Notes: generated by a model from the letters alone, not told the origin. A stretch of 64,000 nt of DNA from Alteripontixanthobacter muriae (GCF_013336795.1 NZ_JAAFZT010000035.1:490053-554052); one strand, 5' to 3'. Counted from the first letter of the stretch, positions 17,726-28,484 are shown. Numbers and translations: made by a program.

Positions 17726-18957
17726 GGCAAATCCTTTATCTGCGAGGCGTCATGGGCGATGTTGCGATCGACAAGGTCACCGATCACGCGCGATGACAGG
17801 CCGAGCCTTTCTGCGAGCACCTGTTCGGTGTGCTGCCCGTTGCGCGGCGCGGCGGCGGGCCGGCTGCGCGGCGCCCCCGCTAGATTGGCGAAGGCGCCGT
17901 TGGCGGGATAGTCGAATCCGCTGGGATTGGGTGGCGACGTGCCGAACAGCGGATTTTCGGTAACCAGTTGCGGATCGCGGGCGGCCTCGTAGGGCGTGCG
18001 ATAGCGGCTGAAAGTCGCGCCTGCCGCCTCCAGCGCGGCGAGTACGTCGTCCGAGGTGCGGGAAGCGATGCGCGGTTCGACCAGCGCGAACAGTTCTTCG
18101 CGGTGAACGTAGCGATTGTGATCGCTGGGCGCGAATTCTACCCCGTGCATTGCTTCGATCTCCGCGACCTCAGCCGCGATATTCAGCACCGAGACGATAG
18201 CGTTCCATTGCTTTGAAGTGAGCGCGGCGAGCATGATCCGCTCCCCGTCGCGCGTGGTGAAATCGCGGCCCCAGGCACCCCAGATATCGTTGCCCTGCCG
18301 GTCGCGGTCGCCCTGCTGATACAGCACCTCGGCAATGCCGCCGAGCATACCGACCGTGCCGATGGCGACATCGCCCAGCGGCACGCGAATTTCCCCGCCG
18401 CCGCCGCCCGCCTCACGTTTGCGCAGGGCGGCGAGCAAGGCGAAAGCGGAATAGGCCCCGGTCAGCAGATCCCACGCGGGCAGGGCATGATTGACCGGGT
18501 GTTCGCGCCCGTCTTGGTCCTTCTTGCCGGTCAAATATGGATAACCGACGGCGGCGTTGACGGTGAAATCCATCGCCTGGGCGCCATCGGCCCAGCCCAT
18601 GATCCGCAGGGTGATCATGTCAGGATCGCCATGCGCCACAACATCATGCGACAGGAAGCTGTTCTGCGGAAAATTGGTGATCAGCTGCCCGGTGGCGCGG
18701 GCCAGTTCGACCAGCAGTTCCCGCCCTTCGCCGCTGCGCAGGTCCAGCGCCACGCTGCGCTTGCCGCGATTGAGGTTCTCCCAGGCAAGCGAATGGTTCT
18801 CGTCCGTTACGTGATAGCGCGTGAAGTCCGGCCCGCCGCCGATCTGGTCGACACGCACGACATCCGCGCCCATCTGCGCGCAATAGAGCCCTGCGGTGGG
18901 AGAGGCGACGAAGCTGGACGCCTCGATGATCGAAAGGCCGGAAAGCATGTCCTGCAT
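17722..18957 (-). CDS. CaiB/BaiF family (class III) CoA-transferase
   Basis: 411 residues. The opening LSGLSIIEASSFVASPTAGLYCAQMGADVVRVD is rearranged but typical of family III enzymes, as is NRGKRSVALDLRSGEGR. The catalytic Asp is probably the one in PAWDLLTGAYSAFALLAAL near residue 165. The family includes CoA transferases and alpha-methylacyl-CoA racemases; the two cannot be separated here. It overlaps the downstream thiolase by four bases and follows the acyl-CoA dehydrogenase by 17 bases, indicating activation or racemisation of the same acid substrate. Confidence 0.87.
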   Translation of the reverse strand: MQDMLSGLSIIEASSFVASPTAGLYCAQMGADVVRVDQIGGGPDFTRYHVTDENHSLAWENLNRGKRSVALDLRSGEGRELLVELARATGQLITNFPQNSFLSHDVVAHGDPDMITLRIMGWADGAQAMDFTVNAAVGYPYLTGKKDQDGREHPVNHALPAWDLLTGAYSAFALLAALRKREAGGGGGEIRVPLGDVAIGTVGMLGGIAEVLYQQGDRDRQGNDIWGAWGRDFTTRDGERIMLAALTSKQWNAIVSVLNIAAEVAEIEAMHGVEFAPSDHNRYVHREELFALVEPRIASRTSDDVLAALEAAGATFSRYRTPYEAARDPQLVTENPLFGTSPPNPSGFDYPANGAFANLAGAPRSRPAAAPRNGQHTEQVLAERLGLSSRVIGDLVDRNIAHDASQIKDLP

Positions 18958-18974
18958 GACGTGCGTTTCCCGCC

Positions 18975-20150
18975 CTATCTTTGCGCCCCGGCGGCGAAGT
19001 CGCGCAGCATGTTCTTGGCGATCACCAGTTGCAGGATCTGCGTGGTGCCTTCGTAGATCGTGTAGATGCGGCTGTCGCGATAGAAGCGCTCCGCCTCATA
19101 TTCCGCCAGATAGCCCGCGCCGCCATGCACCTGCACGCAGCGGTCGGCGATGCGGTTGCACATTTCGGAACAGAACATCTTCGCCGATGCGGCCTCGATG
19201 ATGCTCTTCTCCTTCGCATCCACCCGCGCCGCCGCATCGCGCAACATGCATTCCCCGGCATAGAGTTCGGCCCGGCTGTCGGCCAGCATCGCCTGGATCA
19301 GCTGAAATTGAGAGATCGGTTCACCGAATGCCTGCCGTTCGGTCGAATAGCGCAGCGCGGTGTCGAGGATGCGCTTGCCATAACCGCAACTGGCAGCGGC
19401 GATGGACAGGCGGCCATTGTCGAGGCTCTGCATGGCGAAGCGGAATCCCTGGCCTTCCTCGCCGCCTAGCAAGGCGTCTGCGGGTAGGCGCACGTCGTCG
19501 AGCATGACGTCCGCGATGTGGCTGCCGGACTGGCCCATCTTCTTGTCCGGCTTGCCGACCGACACGCCATCCGTGTCCATCGGCACCAGGAAGGCGCTGA
19601 CATGGGCGTTCTTGGGCTGGTTCTCTTTCGAAGTGCGGGCCATGATGAGGCCCAGCTTCGCATGCGGCGAGTTGGTGATATAACGCTTGGTGCCGTTCAG
19701 CACCCATTCGTTGCCATCCATGCGCGCGGTGGTCTGCATCGCGGCGGAATCGGAGCCCGATCCCGGCTCCGTCAGGCCGAAGCAGGCGATTTCGCCAGCG
19801 GCGAGGCGGGGCAGCCATTCCTGCTTTTGCGCTTCGGTTCCGCCGTTCTTCAGCGCGGAACAGACCATGCCGATGTTGATCGAGATGATCGAACGATAGG
19901 CAGGCAGCGCATAGGACAGCACGCGGATCGTTTCGACATATTGCGCCGTGTTCATCGCCGCACCGCCATATTCTTCCGGCATGGTCAGGCCGAACAGGCC
20001 CATGTCGCGCATCTCGTCGAGGATGTCCTCGGGGATGCGGTCGTTTGCGATGATGTCTTCCTCGGCCGGGATCAGCCGTTCGCGGACATAGCGTTCAAGC
20101 TGTTCGATGAACTGTCCGAAGGTCTCCTGGTCCATTCCGTGCTCGGCCAT
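18975..20150 (-). CDS. Acyl-CoA dehydrogenase
   Basis: 391 residues with the standard three-domain acyl-CoA dehydrogenase layout. FAD and substrate-binding motifs are CFGLTEPGSGSD and YITNSPHAKLGLI in the middle domain. The catalytic base is the Glu of IYTIYEGTTQILQLV near the C-terminus, as in short and medium chain enzymes. An AGGA ribosome binding site lies six bases before ATG 20150. It is the first gene of a three-gene leftward operon with a CoA-transferase and a thiolase. The physiological substrate is unknown. Confidence 0.92.
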   Translation of the reverse strand: MAEHGMDQETFGQFIEQLERYVRERLIPAEEDIIANDRIPEDILDEMRDMGLFGLTMPEEYGGAAMNTAQYVETIRVLSYALPAYRSIISINIGMVCSALKNGGTEAQKQEWLPRLAAGEIACFGLTEPGSGSDSAAMQTTARMDGNEWVLNGTKRYITNSPHAKLGLIMARTSKENQPKNAHVSAFLVPMDTDGVSVGKPDKKMGQSGSHIADVMLDDVRLPADALLGGEEGQGFRFAMQSLDNGRLSIAAASCGYGKRILDTALRYSTERQAFGEPISQFQLIQAMLADSRAELYAGECMLRDAAARVDAKEKSIIEAASAKMFCSEMCNRIADRCVQVHGGAGYLAEYEAERFYRDSRIYTIYEGTTQILQLVIAKNMLRDFAAGAQR

Positions 20151-20173
20151 GGGTAATCCTCTCTCGAATCGTT

Positions 20174-20389
20174 TCAGGGGGTCGCTGTTTTCGCAGCTTC
20201 GGCTGGTGTGTCGGCGGCGTCTTCGGGCCGTTCGCGCAGCATCGTTGCAGCCTCTTCAAGGGCGCGCGCTTCGTCGGGGCCGACCTCGTCCACCACGCTT
20301 TCTTCAGCCGCTGGGGCGCATCCGGCGACAAGCGTCAGCAATGCGGCGAGGCCGGCCGGGGGTGCAAAGCGAAGCATTGCGGCCACCAT
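20174..20389 (-). CDS. Small lipoprotein
   Basis: 71 residues (67 if the ATG at 20377 is used, which would place the lipobox Cys at position 20). The hydrophobic leader ends in LTLVAGC, a good lipobox for signal peptidase II. The mature part is short and strongly acidic (rich in E, D, A), then Thr/Ala-rich. No family recognised. It lies 23 bases upstream of the acyl-CoA dehydrogenase and could be co-transcribed with it. Confidence 0.6.
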   Translation of the reverse strand: MVAAMLRFAPPAGLAALLTLVAGCAPAAEESVVDEVGPDEARALEEAATMLRERPEDAADTPAEAAKTATP

Positions 20390-20403
20390 AGCGCGCGATG
20401 GGC

Positions 20404-20444
20404 AAAGGAAAAGCGGGGGAATCGCTGCTGCGACGCCCCCGCTT
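20404..20444 (-). terminator. Intrinsic terminator for the upstream lipoprotein gene
   Basis: AAGCGGGGG (20411-20419) and CCCCCGCTT (20436-20444) form a 9-bp stem. Read leftward it is followed by a T-rich stretch (TTCCTTTGCC). It lies between the two lipoprotein genes and should end the 20519-20854 transcript. Confidence 0.75.
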
Positions 20445-20518
20445 CCGATCCTTTCGTGCCGACGCTACGGCACTGGCGCTTCACGCGGGCAGATCGCCGC
20501 GTAAAAATGATGCGCTGC

Positions 20519-20854
20519 TTATTCCATCCGGTCTTCGGCGGTGGCGGTCGCGGCCTCGGCGGCTGCGGCCTGCGCGCGAGCGGCGACATCCGCGGCGCTT
20601 GTCGCAGCGGTCTCGGCGCGCACCTGCTCGCTTTCGGTCACGGCAGCCGGGTTTTCCATGGTTTCGGTATCGATGACCGGCTCGTTGATGGCGGGGTCGG
20701 CGACGGGGGCTTCGACAATTGGAGCCATCGCATCGTCTGCCGGGATCTCGACATTGTCGGCCATCGCTTCTTCGTTGGCATCGTCGGCGGAACCGCAGGC
20801 GGCGAGGGCGAACAGCGTGGCCGAGGCAATGGCGGCGCGAGCGAGTTTCTTCAT
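20519..20854 (-). CDS. Small acidic lipoprotein
   Basis: 111 residues from ATG 20854, with GGAG about nine bases upstream. The leader MKKLARAAIASATLFALAAC ends in a clean lipobox with Cys20. The mature part is acidic, low in complexity and ends in an Ala/Glu-rich stretch that could form a helix (AAEAATATAEDRM). I recognise no family. It is divergent from recQ, with about 158 bases between the two starts, and is followed by its own terminator, so it is probably monocistronic. Confidence 0.7.
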   Translation of the reverse strand: MKKLARAAIASATLFALAACGSADDANEEAMADNVEIPADDAMAPIVEAPVADPAINEPVIDTETMENPAAVTESEQVRAETAATSAADVAARAQAAAAEAATATAEDRME

Positions 20855-21012
20855 GGGGGCAATCTCCGTAATGGTAAAAGAGGGTGCCGCGCCGGTGTGT
20901 GCACTACCGCCGCAACGTGCAGCGCCTTGTAGCGGGGCGAAAAGCTGCTGGAAATGCAAAAAACGCGCGCCGCGCCATTCACCCCCAGCCGCCGATCTGT
21001 CACAGGCGGCAG

Positions 21013-22848
<1,836 letters not shown>

Positions 22849-22904
22849 ACCTGGAGGGATTGGGCTTGACACTCCGTTAACCATTCTCGTTCAGGTTGCC
22901 GTCC

Positions 22905-23903
22905 ATGGATAAGCCCGCCCGAACCCCGCCGGAACGCGAACCTGCAGAGCGCATCTCGCTTGCGTGGCCGCTTGCACTGGCGGCGCTTGCCGTCGCGGCC
23001 ATTCCGATGGCGGCGCTGATGGCGCAGGAGAACGCCGCGGCATTTACCGTCACCGAAACCGGGCGCGGCTTCGCCAATCTTCAGGACGCCGTCGATTCCA
23101 TCGGCGATGCCACCGGCACGATCGCCGTCGCGCCCGGGATCTATCGCCAATGCGCGGTGCAGCAGGCGGGGCGCGTTTCGTATTTCATCGCCGGACCCGG
23201 CGCGGCGATCTTCGATGGCACGACCTGTGAAGGCAAGGCGGCGCTGGTGCTGCGCGGGCGCGAGGCAAATGTCGTGGGCCTCACCTTTCGCGGCATGGCC
23301 GTGCCCGACACCAATGGCGCCGGCATCCGGCTGGAGCGTGGCGATCTGACGGTGGCGCAAAGCCGTTTCGAAGACAGCCAGCAGGGCATCCTCACCGCCG
23401 ACGATCCGGCCTCCGTCATCATCATCGACAAATCGACCTTTAGCGGGCTGGGCACCTGCGAAGGGGCGGGCGGCTGCGTCCATTCCATCTATGTCGGCGA
23501 TTACGGCATGCTCCGCGTCACGCGCAGCCGGTTCGAAGCCGGCACCGGCGGCCATTACGTCAAGGCGCGGGCGGGCCAAGTGGAGATCGCGAACAACAGC
23601 TTCGACGATTCGCAGGGGCGCGGCACCAATTACATGATCGACCTGCCCGCAGGCGCTTCCGGTTCGATCACCGACAATTGGTTCGTGCAGGGCCGCGACA
23701 AGGAAAATTATTCCGCCTTCATTGCCATCGCCGCGGAACAGCAGAACCACAGCGCCGATGGTTTGCGGATCGCAGGCAATGATGCGCGCCTCGTACCCGA
23801 TCTGGCGCGCAACACCACTTTCGTCGCAGACTGGTCGGGTGACCGGCTGGATATCGGCGAAAACCGGCTTGGCGTGGGGCTGCAGGCCTTCGAACGCCGC
23901 TGA
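22905..23903 (+). CDS. Exported right-handed beta-helix protein
   Basis: 332 residues. An N-terminal hydrophobic segment (about 20-45) acts as a signal or anchor, followed directly by an FANLQDAVDSIGDATGTIAVAPG-like start of a pectate-lyase-type parallel beta-helix. Regular turns rich in N, G and D continue (GIRLERGDLTVAQSRF, QVEIANNSFDDS, DGLRIAGNDARL). Such folds occur in polysaccharide lyases, epimerases and structural proteins. I see no obvious catalytic motif, so no substrate is assigned. It sits between recQ and a DksA-like gene. Confidence 0.72.
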   Translation: MDKPARTPPEREPAERISLAWPLALAALAVAAIPMAALMAQENAAAFTVTETGRGFANLQDAVDSIGDATGTIAVAPGIYRQCAVQQAGRVSYFIAGPGAAIFDGTTCEGKAALVLRGREANVVGLTFRGMAVPDTNGAGIRLERGDLTVAQSRFEDSQQGILTADDPASVIIIDKSTFSGLGTCEGAGGCVHSIYVGDYGMLRVTRSRFEAGTGGHYVKARAGQVEIANNSFDDSQGRGTNYMIDLPAGASGSITDNWFVQGRDKENYSAFIAIAAEQQNHSADGLRIAGNDARLVPDLARNTTFVADWSGDRLDIGENRLGVGLQAFERR

Positions 23904-23968
23904 CTGGCCGGAAAGCCTGGCCGGAACCGCGCTTGCTCCCCGTCCGTTGACGGCAAAAGGAGTATGGC

Positions 23969-24244
23969 ATGGCAGGCGGGTGGACGCGTGATGGCGCGGT
24001 TCAGGACCAGATCGACGACACGGTAAGCGACGCGGTTGCTGCCGCACGGGCGCGCATGGCTGCGGCCAGCGCCTCCGGTTTGGGGGCGAGATATTGCGAC
24101 GATTGCGGCGAGGCTATAGCGGCAAAGCGGCGCAAGGCGCTCCCCGGCACCCGCACCTGCATCAATTGCCAGGGGACACGCGACGGACAGGTGCGGCATA
24201 GCGCGATGAATCGCCGCGGCAGCAAGGACAGCCAGCTTCGATGA
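23969..24244 (+). CDS. DksA/TraR family C4 zinc-finger protein
   Basis: 91 residues. A four-Cys zinc finger of the DksA/TraR type is formed by YCDDCGEAI and CINCQG about 20 residues later. The N-terminal helix is short, so it lacks the long coiled coil of full DksA and resembles the small YbiI-type proteins. It could modulate RNA polymerase, but this is unproven for small members. An AAAAGGAG ribosome binding site precedes the ATG. Its stop overlaps the psd start by four bases (ATGA), so it is translationally coupled to phospholipid synthesis. Confidence 0.85.
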   Translation: MAGGWTRDGAVQDQIDDTVSDAVAAARARMAAASASGLGARYCDDCGEAIAAKRRKALPGTRTCINCQGTRDGQVRHSAMNRRGSKDSQLR

Positions 24245-25113
24245 GTATTGTGAGCAAACCCTTCGTCTGGTTGCAGCATGCCCTGCCCCATCATGGTCTG
24301 TCCCGTTTCGCCGGGCGCTTCGCCGCCAGCGAGAATCCGTGGATCAAGGATCTGCTGATCCGGCGTTTCATCCTCGCTTATGATGTCGACATGGGCGAAG
24401 CCGAACGGCCCGAGCGCGATTACAAGAGCTTCAACGACTTCTTCACCCGCACACTGAAGCACGACGCCCGGCCCATCGCCGATGCCTCGCGCCACATCGT
24501 CAGCCCGGCGGATGGCGCGATCAGCCAGCTTGGCCGCATTACCGACGGGCGCATCGTGCAGGCCAAGGGACGCGACTTTTCGGTGCGCGAATTGCTGGGC
24601 GGCGATGCCGATCTGGCGCGGCGGTTCCACAATGGCCAGTTCGCGACGATCTACCTGTCTCCGCGCGATTATCACCGCGTCCACATGCCCGTTTCGGGAA
24701 CGCTGGCCAGCACCACCTATGTGCCGGGGCAGCTATTTTCGGTCAATGCCGCGACGGCGCAGGGTGTCGAGGGGCTGTTCGCCCGCAACGAACGGCTCGC
24801 CTGCATCTTCGATACGGAACTCGGCACGGTGGCGAGCGTGATGGTCGGCGCGATGATCGTGGCGGGCATCGAAACTTCTTGGTCCGGCCCGGTCGAACCG
24901 CATGGCAAGGCGCTGATCCGCTCCGTTCTTGCGGAAGCGGAAGGCGGGGAAGCGCCGTCCTACGAAGCAGGGGACGAGATGGGCAAGTTCCTGCTCGGTT
25001 CGACCGTCGTGCTATTGTTCGAGGAAGGCCGCATCGAATGGCTGGCCGACTTCCGCCCCGGCGACAAGGTGCGCATGGGGCAGGCCATCGCTCGCCGCCT
25101 GGACGCGGAATAG
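24241..25113 (+). CDS. psd: Phosphatidylserine decarboxylase
   Basis: 290 residues, matching the E. coli-type proenzyme. The motif SFNDFFTRTLK near the N-terminus, DGAISQLG, and DYHRVHMPVSG with the active-site His are all family features. The autocleavage site LGST near residue 252 gives the pyruvoyl prosthetic group on the small alpha subunit. The enzyme makes phosphatidylethanolamine at the inner membrane. No phosphatidylserine synthase gene lies next to it. It overlaps the upstream DksA-like gene and converges with ribA. Confidence 0.96.
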   Translation: MSIVSKPFVWLQHALPHHGLSRFAGRFAASENPWIKDLLIRRFILAYDVDMGEAERPERDYKSFNDFFTRTLKHDARPIADASRHIVSPADGAISQLGRITDGRIVQAKGRDFSVRELLGGDADLARRFHNGQFATIYLSPRDYHRVHMPVSGTLASTTYVPGQLFSVNAATAQGVEGLFARNERLACIFDTELGTVASVMVGAMIVAGIETSWSGPVEPHGKALIRSVLAEAEGGEAPSYEAGDEMGKFLLGSTVVLLFEEGRIEWLADFRPGDKVRMGQAIARRLDAE

Positions 25114-25127
25114 CAACGCGCGCCGGT

Positions 25128-26216
25128 TCAGCGCAGCAAATGCCCGGCGCGGTCGCGCTTGGTATCGAGATAGCGGGCGTTGTGCGGATTGGCCGGCAGC
25201 TGGTGTGCCACCCGCTCGACGATACGCGTACCCGCCTGTTCCAGCGCCGTGACCTTCGCCGGATTGTTCGTCATCAGCCGCACTTCCCTTATATTCAGCA
25301 GGTCGAGCATCCGCGCCGCGACCGGGAAATCGCGCGCCTCTTCGGGTAAGCCGAGCCGGCGATTCGCGTCCACCGTGTCGAAGCCCTGATCCTGCAATTT
25401 GTAGGCGCGCATCTTGTTGACGAGGCCAATGCCGCGCCCTTCCTGCCGCAGATACAGCAACACGCCCCAACCGCCATTCGCCGCTTCCTCTGCCATGGCG
25501 GCGAGCGCTGCATCGAGCTGCGGCCCGCAATCGCATTTAAGGCTGCCGAGGATGTCGCCTGTCAGGCATTCGGAATGCAGCCGGATCAGGGGCACGCGGT
25601 CGCCATTCTGCTGGCCGATGATCAGGGCAACATGTTCGCGCAGATCGTCGGGGCTGCGGAAGGCGACGATTTCCGTATCCTCTGCCGCTGCGACCGGAAG
25701 CCGGGCGCGAGTGGCGATGGCGAGGCGGGCCGGGTCGGCAAAGGCGTCGAGATCGGCGGGCGATACGGGCTGCGCCTCGCCTGCATTGGACGGATCAACC
25801 ATGAAGGCGGGAAGAATGCCGGCGATACGCGCAAGTTCCAGCGCCGCGACCGCGGCATCGTGCCACGGCAGCGGGGCCGCGCGGAAGGGACCCTTCATGG
25901 GTGAGGCAAGATCGAGAGCGGGGTCGGCGACCGCCAGGGCGGCGGAGAGGTCGAAATGTTCCACGCCGGACATCAGCACCGGCGCGTGCGGCGCCGCGGC
26001 TGCGCGCTGGTTGCCAAGCTTCAGCGTCGCCGCGCGGGCCGCTGAGATGAGCAGGAACTCTGCTCTCGCTTGCGATGCAATCGCAGTTTCGACGGGCAGC
26101 AGGATACGCATTGCGGCTTGCGAGCCGTCCTGCGCCGCACATTCGACTGCAAGAGGCCAGCCGTGGCGCAAGGCATCGACCGCCAGCGCCACCCGGCGCG
26201 ACGGGGAGGGGGACAT
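25128..26216 (-). CDS. ribA: GTP cyclohydrolase II with degenerate RibB-like N-terminal domain
   Basis: 362 residues. The C-terminal 200 are a complete GTP cyclohydrolase II: zinc ligands in SECLTGDILGSLKCDCG, then YLRQEGRGIGL with the catalytic region, and LMTNNPAKVTALE. It releases formate and pyrophosphate from GTP in the first step of riboflavin synthesis. The N-terminal 160 residues occupy the place of DHBP synthase in RibBA proteins, but the catalytic acidic motif and other RibB residues are missing, so only the cyclohydrolase activity is predicted. The gene is convergent with psd and lies 14 bases downstream of the xthA stop. Confidence 0.92.
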   Translation of the reverse strand: MSPSPSRRVALAVDALRHGWPLAVECAAQDGSQAAMRILLPVETAIASQARAEFLLISAARAATLKLGNQRAAAAPHAPVLMSGVEHFDLSAALAVADPALDLASPMKGPFRAAPLPWHDAAVAALELARIAGILPAFMVDPSNAGEAQPVSPADLDAFADPARLAIATRARLPVAAAEDTEIVAFRSPDDLREHVALIIGQQNGDRVPLIRLHSECLTGDILGSLKCDCGPQLDAALAAMAEEAANGGWGVLLYLRQEGRGIGLVNKMRAYKLQDQGFDTVDANRRLGLPEEARDFPVAARMLDLLNIREVRLMTNNPAKVTALEQAGTRIVERVAHQLPANPHNARYLDTKRDRAGHLLR

Positions 26217-26230
26217 GGACCCCGCCTGGC

Positions 26231-27025
26231 TCAGAGATCAAACTCCGTAACCAGCGGCACATGGTCGGAAGGCTTGTCCCAGTCGCGGGCGTGTTCGTGC
26301 ACGCTATGCGCGACGGCTTGCCGGGCAAGCTGCGGGCTGGCCCACATGTGATCGAGCCTGCGGCCGCGATCATTGACCTTCCAGTCTTTCGAGCGATAGC
26401 TCCACCAGCTGAAGTAACGCTGTGGGTCGCGTATATGTTCGCGGCCGATGTCGCTCCAGCCGTGGGCGTCGCGAAATCTATTAAGCGTATCCACCTCGAT
26501 CGGGGTGTGGCTGACGACTTTCAGCAGCTGCTTGTGGTTCCAGACGTCGCTCTCGAGCGGAGCGATGTTGAAATCGCCGACGATCAGGGTGGGGCAGTCG
26601 ACCTTCTCCGCCCAACGGGTCATCCGTTCGAGAAAGTTCAGTTTCTGGCCGAATTTCACATTCAGCTCGCGGTCGGGAATGTCACCGCCAGCGGGCACAT
26701 AAACGTTCTCGACAACCATGCCCTGGCCTGCGCCGCCCAGTTCCACGCCGACATGGCGCGCTTCGCCATTGTCCTGCCAATCATGGCGTGAATGTTCCTT
26801 CAATGGGATCCGGCTGACGGTGGCGACGCCATGATAGCCCTTCTGCCCGTGCACGGCCGTGTGGACGTAGCCCAGCTTTGCAAAGGCTTCGAAAGGGAAG
26901 GTCTCCTCGACTGTCTTGATCTCCTGCAGGCACAGGACATCGGGCGCTTCCTCGGTAATGAAGCGTTCGACGATCGGCATCCGCAGGCGGACGGAATTGA
27001 TGTTCCAGGAGGCAATCTTTACCAT
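26231..27025 (-). CDS. xthA: Exodeoxyribonuclease III
   Basis: 264 residues from ATG 27025 (MVKIASWNINSVRLR). The catalytic and metal residues of the exonuclease III/AP endonuclease family are visible: Glu in DVLCLQEIKT, Tyr in VENVYVPAG, Asp and Asn in VGDFNIAPLESD, and the terminal Asp-His in PSDHVPLVTEF. It repairs abasic sites and trims 3' ends in the cytoplasm. The gene reads leftward towards ribA, 14 bases apart, and probably shares its transcript. Confidence 0.95.
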   Translation of the reverse strand: MVKIASWNINSVRLRMPIVERFITEEAPDVLCLQEIKTVEETFPFEAFAKLGYVHTAVHGQKGYHGVATVSRIPLKEHSRHDWQDNGEARHVGVELGGAGQGMVVENVYVPAGGDIPDRELNVKFGQKLNFLERMTRWAEKVDCPTLIVGDFNIAPLESDVWNHKQLLKVVSHTPIEVDTLNRFRDAHGWSDIGREHIRDPQRYFSWWSYRSKDWKVNDRGRRLDHMWASPQLARQAVAHSVHEHARDWDKPSDHVPLVTEFDL

Positions 27026-27097
27026 GGCGCGGCGATAGGGCGGCAGGCGCTGCATGTCTATCGGGGAGGGAAGAAGCCGTGCGAAGGCGAGAGGATG

Positions 27098-27135
27098 CAA
27101 AAAACCCTCGCGCCGGGGGCAGTGGCACGAGGGTT
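27098..27135 (-). terminator. Intrinsic terminator downstream of lolA
   Basis: AACCCTCG (27103-27110) and CGAGGGTT (27128-27135) form an 8-bp stem with a 17-base loop. Read leftward it runs directly into TTTTGC, so it ends transcripts coming from lolA, before xthA. Confidence 0.75.
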
Positions 27136-27311
27136 CATTTGTCAGCGTTCGTCACGCTTTGACGAAACGATCTGTGTGGAGGTCAGGGCAACAGGGGGGA
27201 AACCCACCTCCGATCGCTTCGTCACCTGTTTTCTACGCCGCTCCGGCTTGCCACGTCATGAACGATCAGGGCCGTGTAACGCGTATGTGGAACAGTATAG
27301 CGGCCAGCGGT

Positions 27312-28004
27312 TCAGCGGGGGCGACGAGACGTTTTGCGCGGGTCGCGATAGGTGAAGGAATTGTCAGCAACCGACACACCGTAGCGATGGTTCTTCAGGC
27401 GAACCGTGGTGCGCTGGTTCTGCGCATCCAGAGTGACCCAGTTGGTCAGTTCAAGTCCGCCCGGCGCAGAAGCGTTCTTCGTGAAGATCATCGTCATCAC
27501 GCCGAATTCCGGCTTGTTCGGGTCGCGCACTTCGACGCTGACCACATCGGAATTGCCGGTCGGCAGCAATTTGCCGAATTTCTTCACATCGCGCGATGGG
27601 TCGAGCAGCGCACCCAGCGGCGAATTGGCGATCGGCCAGCGCTGGACCTGGTTCACTTCGTAATCCACCAGCGTCAGCGATTTGCCGTTCGATACCACCA
27701 GCATGGGCACGCCCTTCTGGTATTCAAAACGGATCTTGCCGGGGCGCTTCAGCGTCATCACGCCATTGACGGATTGTCCGTTGCGGTCGGTCTGCGTGAA
27801 ACTGGCGCGCATGGTGGTGATGCCGCGCAGGGCGGCGACGGCGCGGTCGAGATCCCCGGCTGCAGCAAGCGCCGGAGTAACCGGCAGCATCATGGCGGCA
27901 TAGGGTACGCCGATGGCGAACGCGGCCGCCAGGGCGGCGCGCAGCGGCTTTTTGGCTATCGTGAGCAAGATGGGTGTGTGCAAGATAGGAATGCTCCGTG
28001 TCAT
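27312..28004 (-). CDS. lolA: Outer-membrane lipoprotein carrier protein LolA
   Basis: 230 residues from ATG 28004; a longer start at 28079 is possible and neither has a strong ribosome binding site. A signal peptide ends near PVTPALAAAG. The mature part opens with LDRAVAALRGITTMRASFTQTDRNGQ-type sequence and contains GKIRFEYQKGVPMLVVSNG, the hallmark of LolA. It ferries lipoproteins through the periplasm from LolCDE to the outer membrane. Several predicted lipoproteins in this window would be clients. The gene lies downstream of rpmG on the same strand with 138 bases between them. Confidence 0.88.
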   Translation of the reverse strand: MTRSIPILHTPILLTIAKKPLRAALAAAFAIGVPYAAMMLPVTPALAAAGDLDRAVAALRGITTMRASFTQTDRNGQSVNGVMTLKRPGKIRFEYQKGVPMLVVSNGKSLTLVDYEVNQVQRWPIANSPLGALLDPSRDVKKFGKLLPTGNSDVVSVEVRDPNKPEFGVMTMIFTKNASAPGGLELTNWVTLDAQNQRTTVRLKNHRYGVSVADNSFTYRDPRKTSRRPR

Positions 28005-28142
28005 TAGATGCCATACATGGCGACGAAGCGTTGAACCATCACTGAACCCTGCCGGTTCCGCAGGTTCATCATTCGGCATCGGCCCGCCCGCTGGCAGACC
28101 GGATCCGAAGCACCATACCCGCCGGTCAGGCGGGCATTCGCA

Positions 28143-28310
28143 TCACTTGATCTTGGCTTCCTTGAACTCGACATGCTTGCGCACGACGGGATCGTATTTG
28201 CGGAAGGTCATCTTTTCCGTGATGTTGCGCGGATTCTTGGTCGTCGTGTAATAGAAGCCGGTGTCTGCGGTGGAGACCAGCTTGATCTTGACGGTTGCGG
28301 GTTTCGCCAT
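28143..28310 (-). CDS. rpmG: 50S ribosomal protein L33
   Basis: 55 residues, exactly the usual size. Sequence features include [19 protein letters not shown], then [16 protein letters not shown], the standard proteobacterial L33 pattern. It has no zinc-binding Cys pairs, so it is the C-minus form. AGGA lies seven bases before the ATG. A CCCGCC/GGCGGG hairpin lies just beyond the stop (28118-28134) without a T-run, so termination there would be weak at best. Confidence 0.96.
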   Translation of the reverse strand: MAKPATVKIKLVSTADTGFYYTTTKNPRNITEKMTFRKYDPVVRKHVEFKEAKIK

Positions 28311-28484
28311 GGCGCTATCCTGATGCTTTCGAGAAGCTGGCCGGAAAATGCCGCCAGCGAACTGATAGGGTAAACAACATCGGGCGACGCATCGCGCCGC
28401 CCCTCATATGCCCAGCGCCTTGGCGGACAGTCGCCCACAAGTCAAGCCGAAGGTCAGGCCCAAGGCTCGCGCGCGGGGCGGATC

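Noticed and set aside
18975..20150. Whether this acyl-CoA dehydrogenase is a second isovaleryl-CoA dehydrogenase.
   Set aside because: It has the EGT Glu motif at the C-terminus and lacks the Glu in LDYER, unlike the ivd gene at 57869.
24241..25113. Possible second function or truncation in psd.
   Set aside because: Length and LGST cleavage site are both normal.
28118..28134. CCCGCC/GGCGGG hairpin after rpmG.
   Set aside because: No T-run in the rpmG direction; not counted as an intrinsic terminator.
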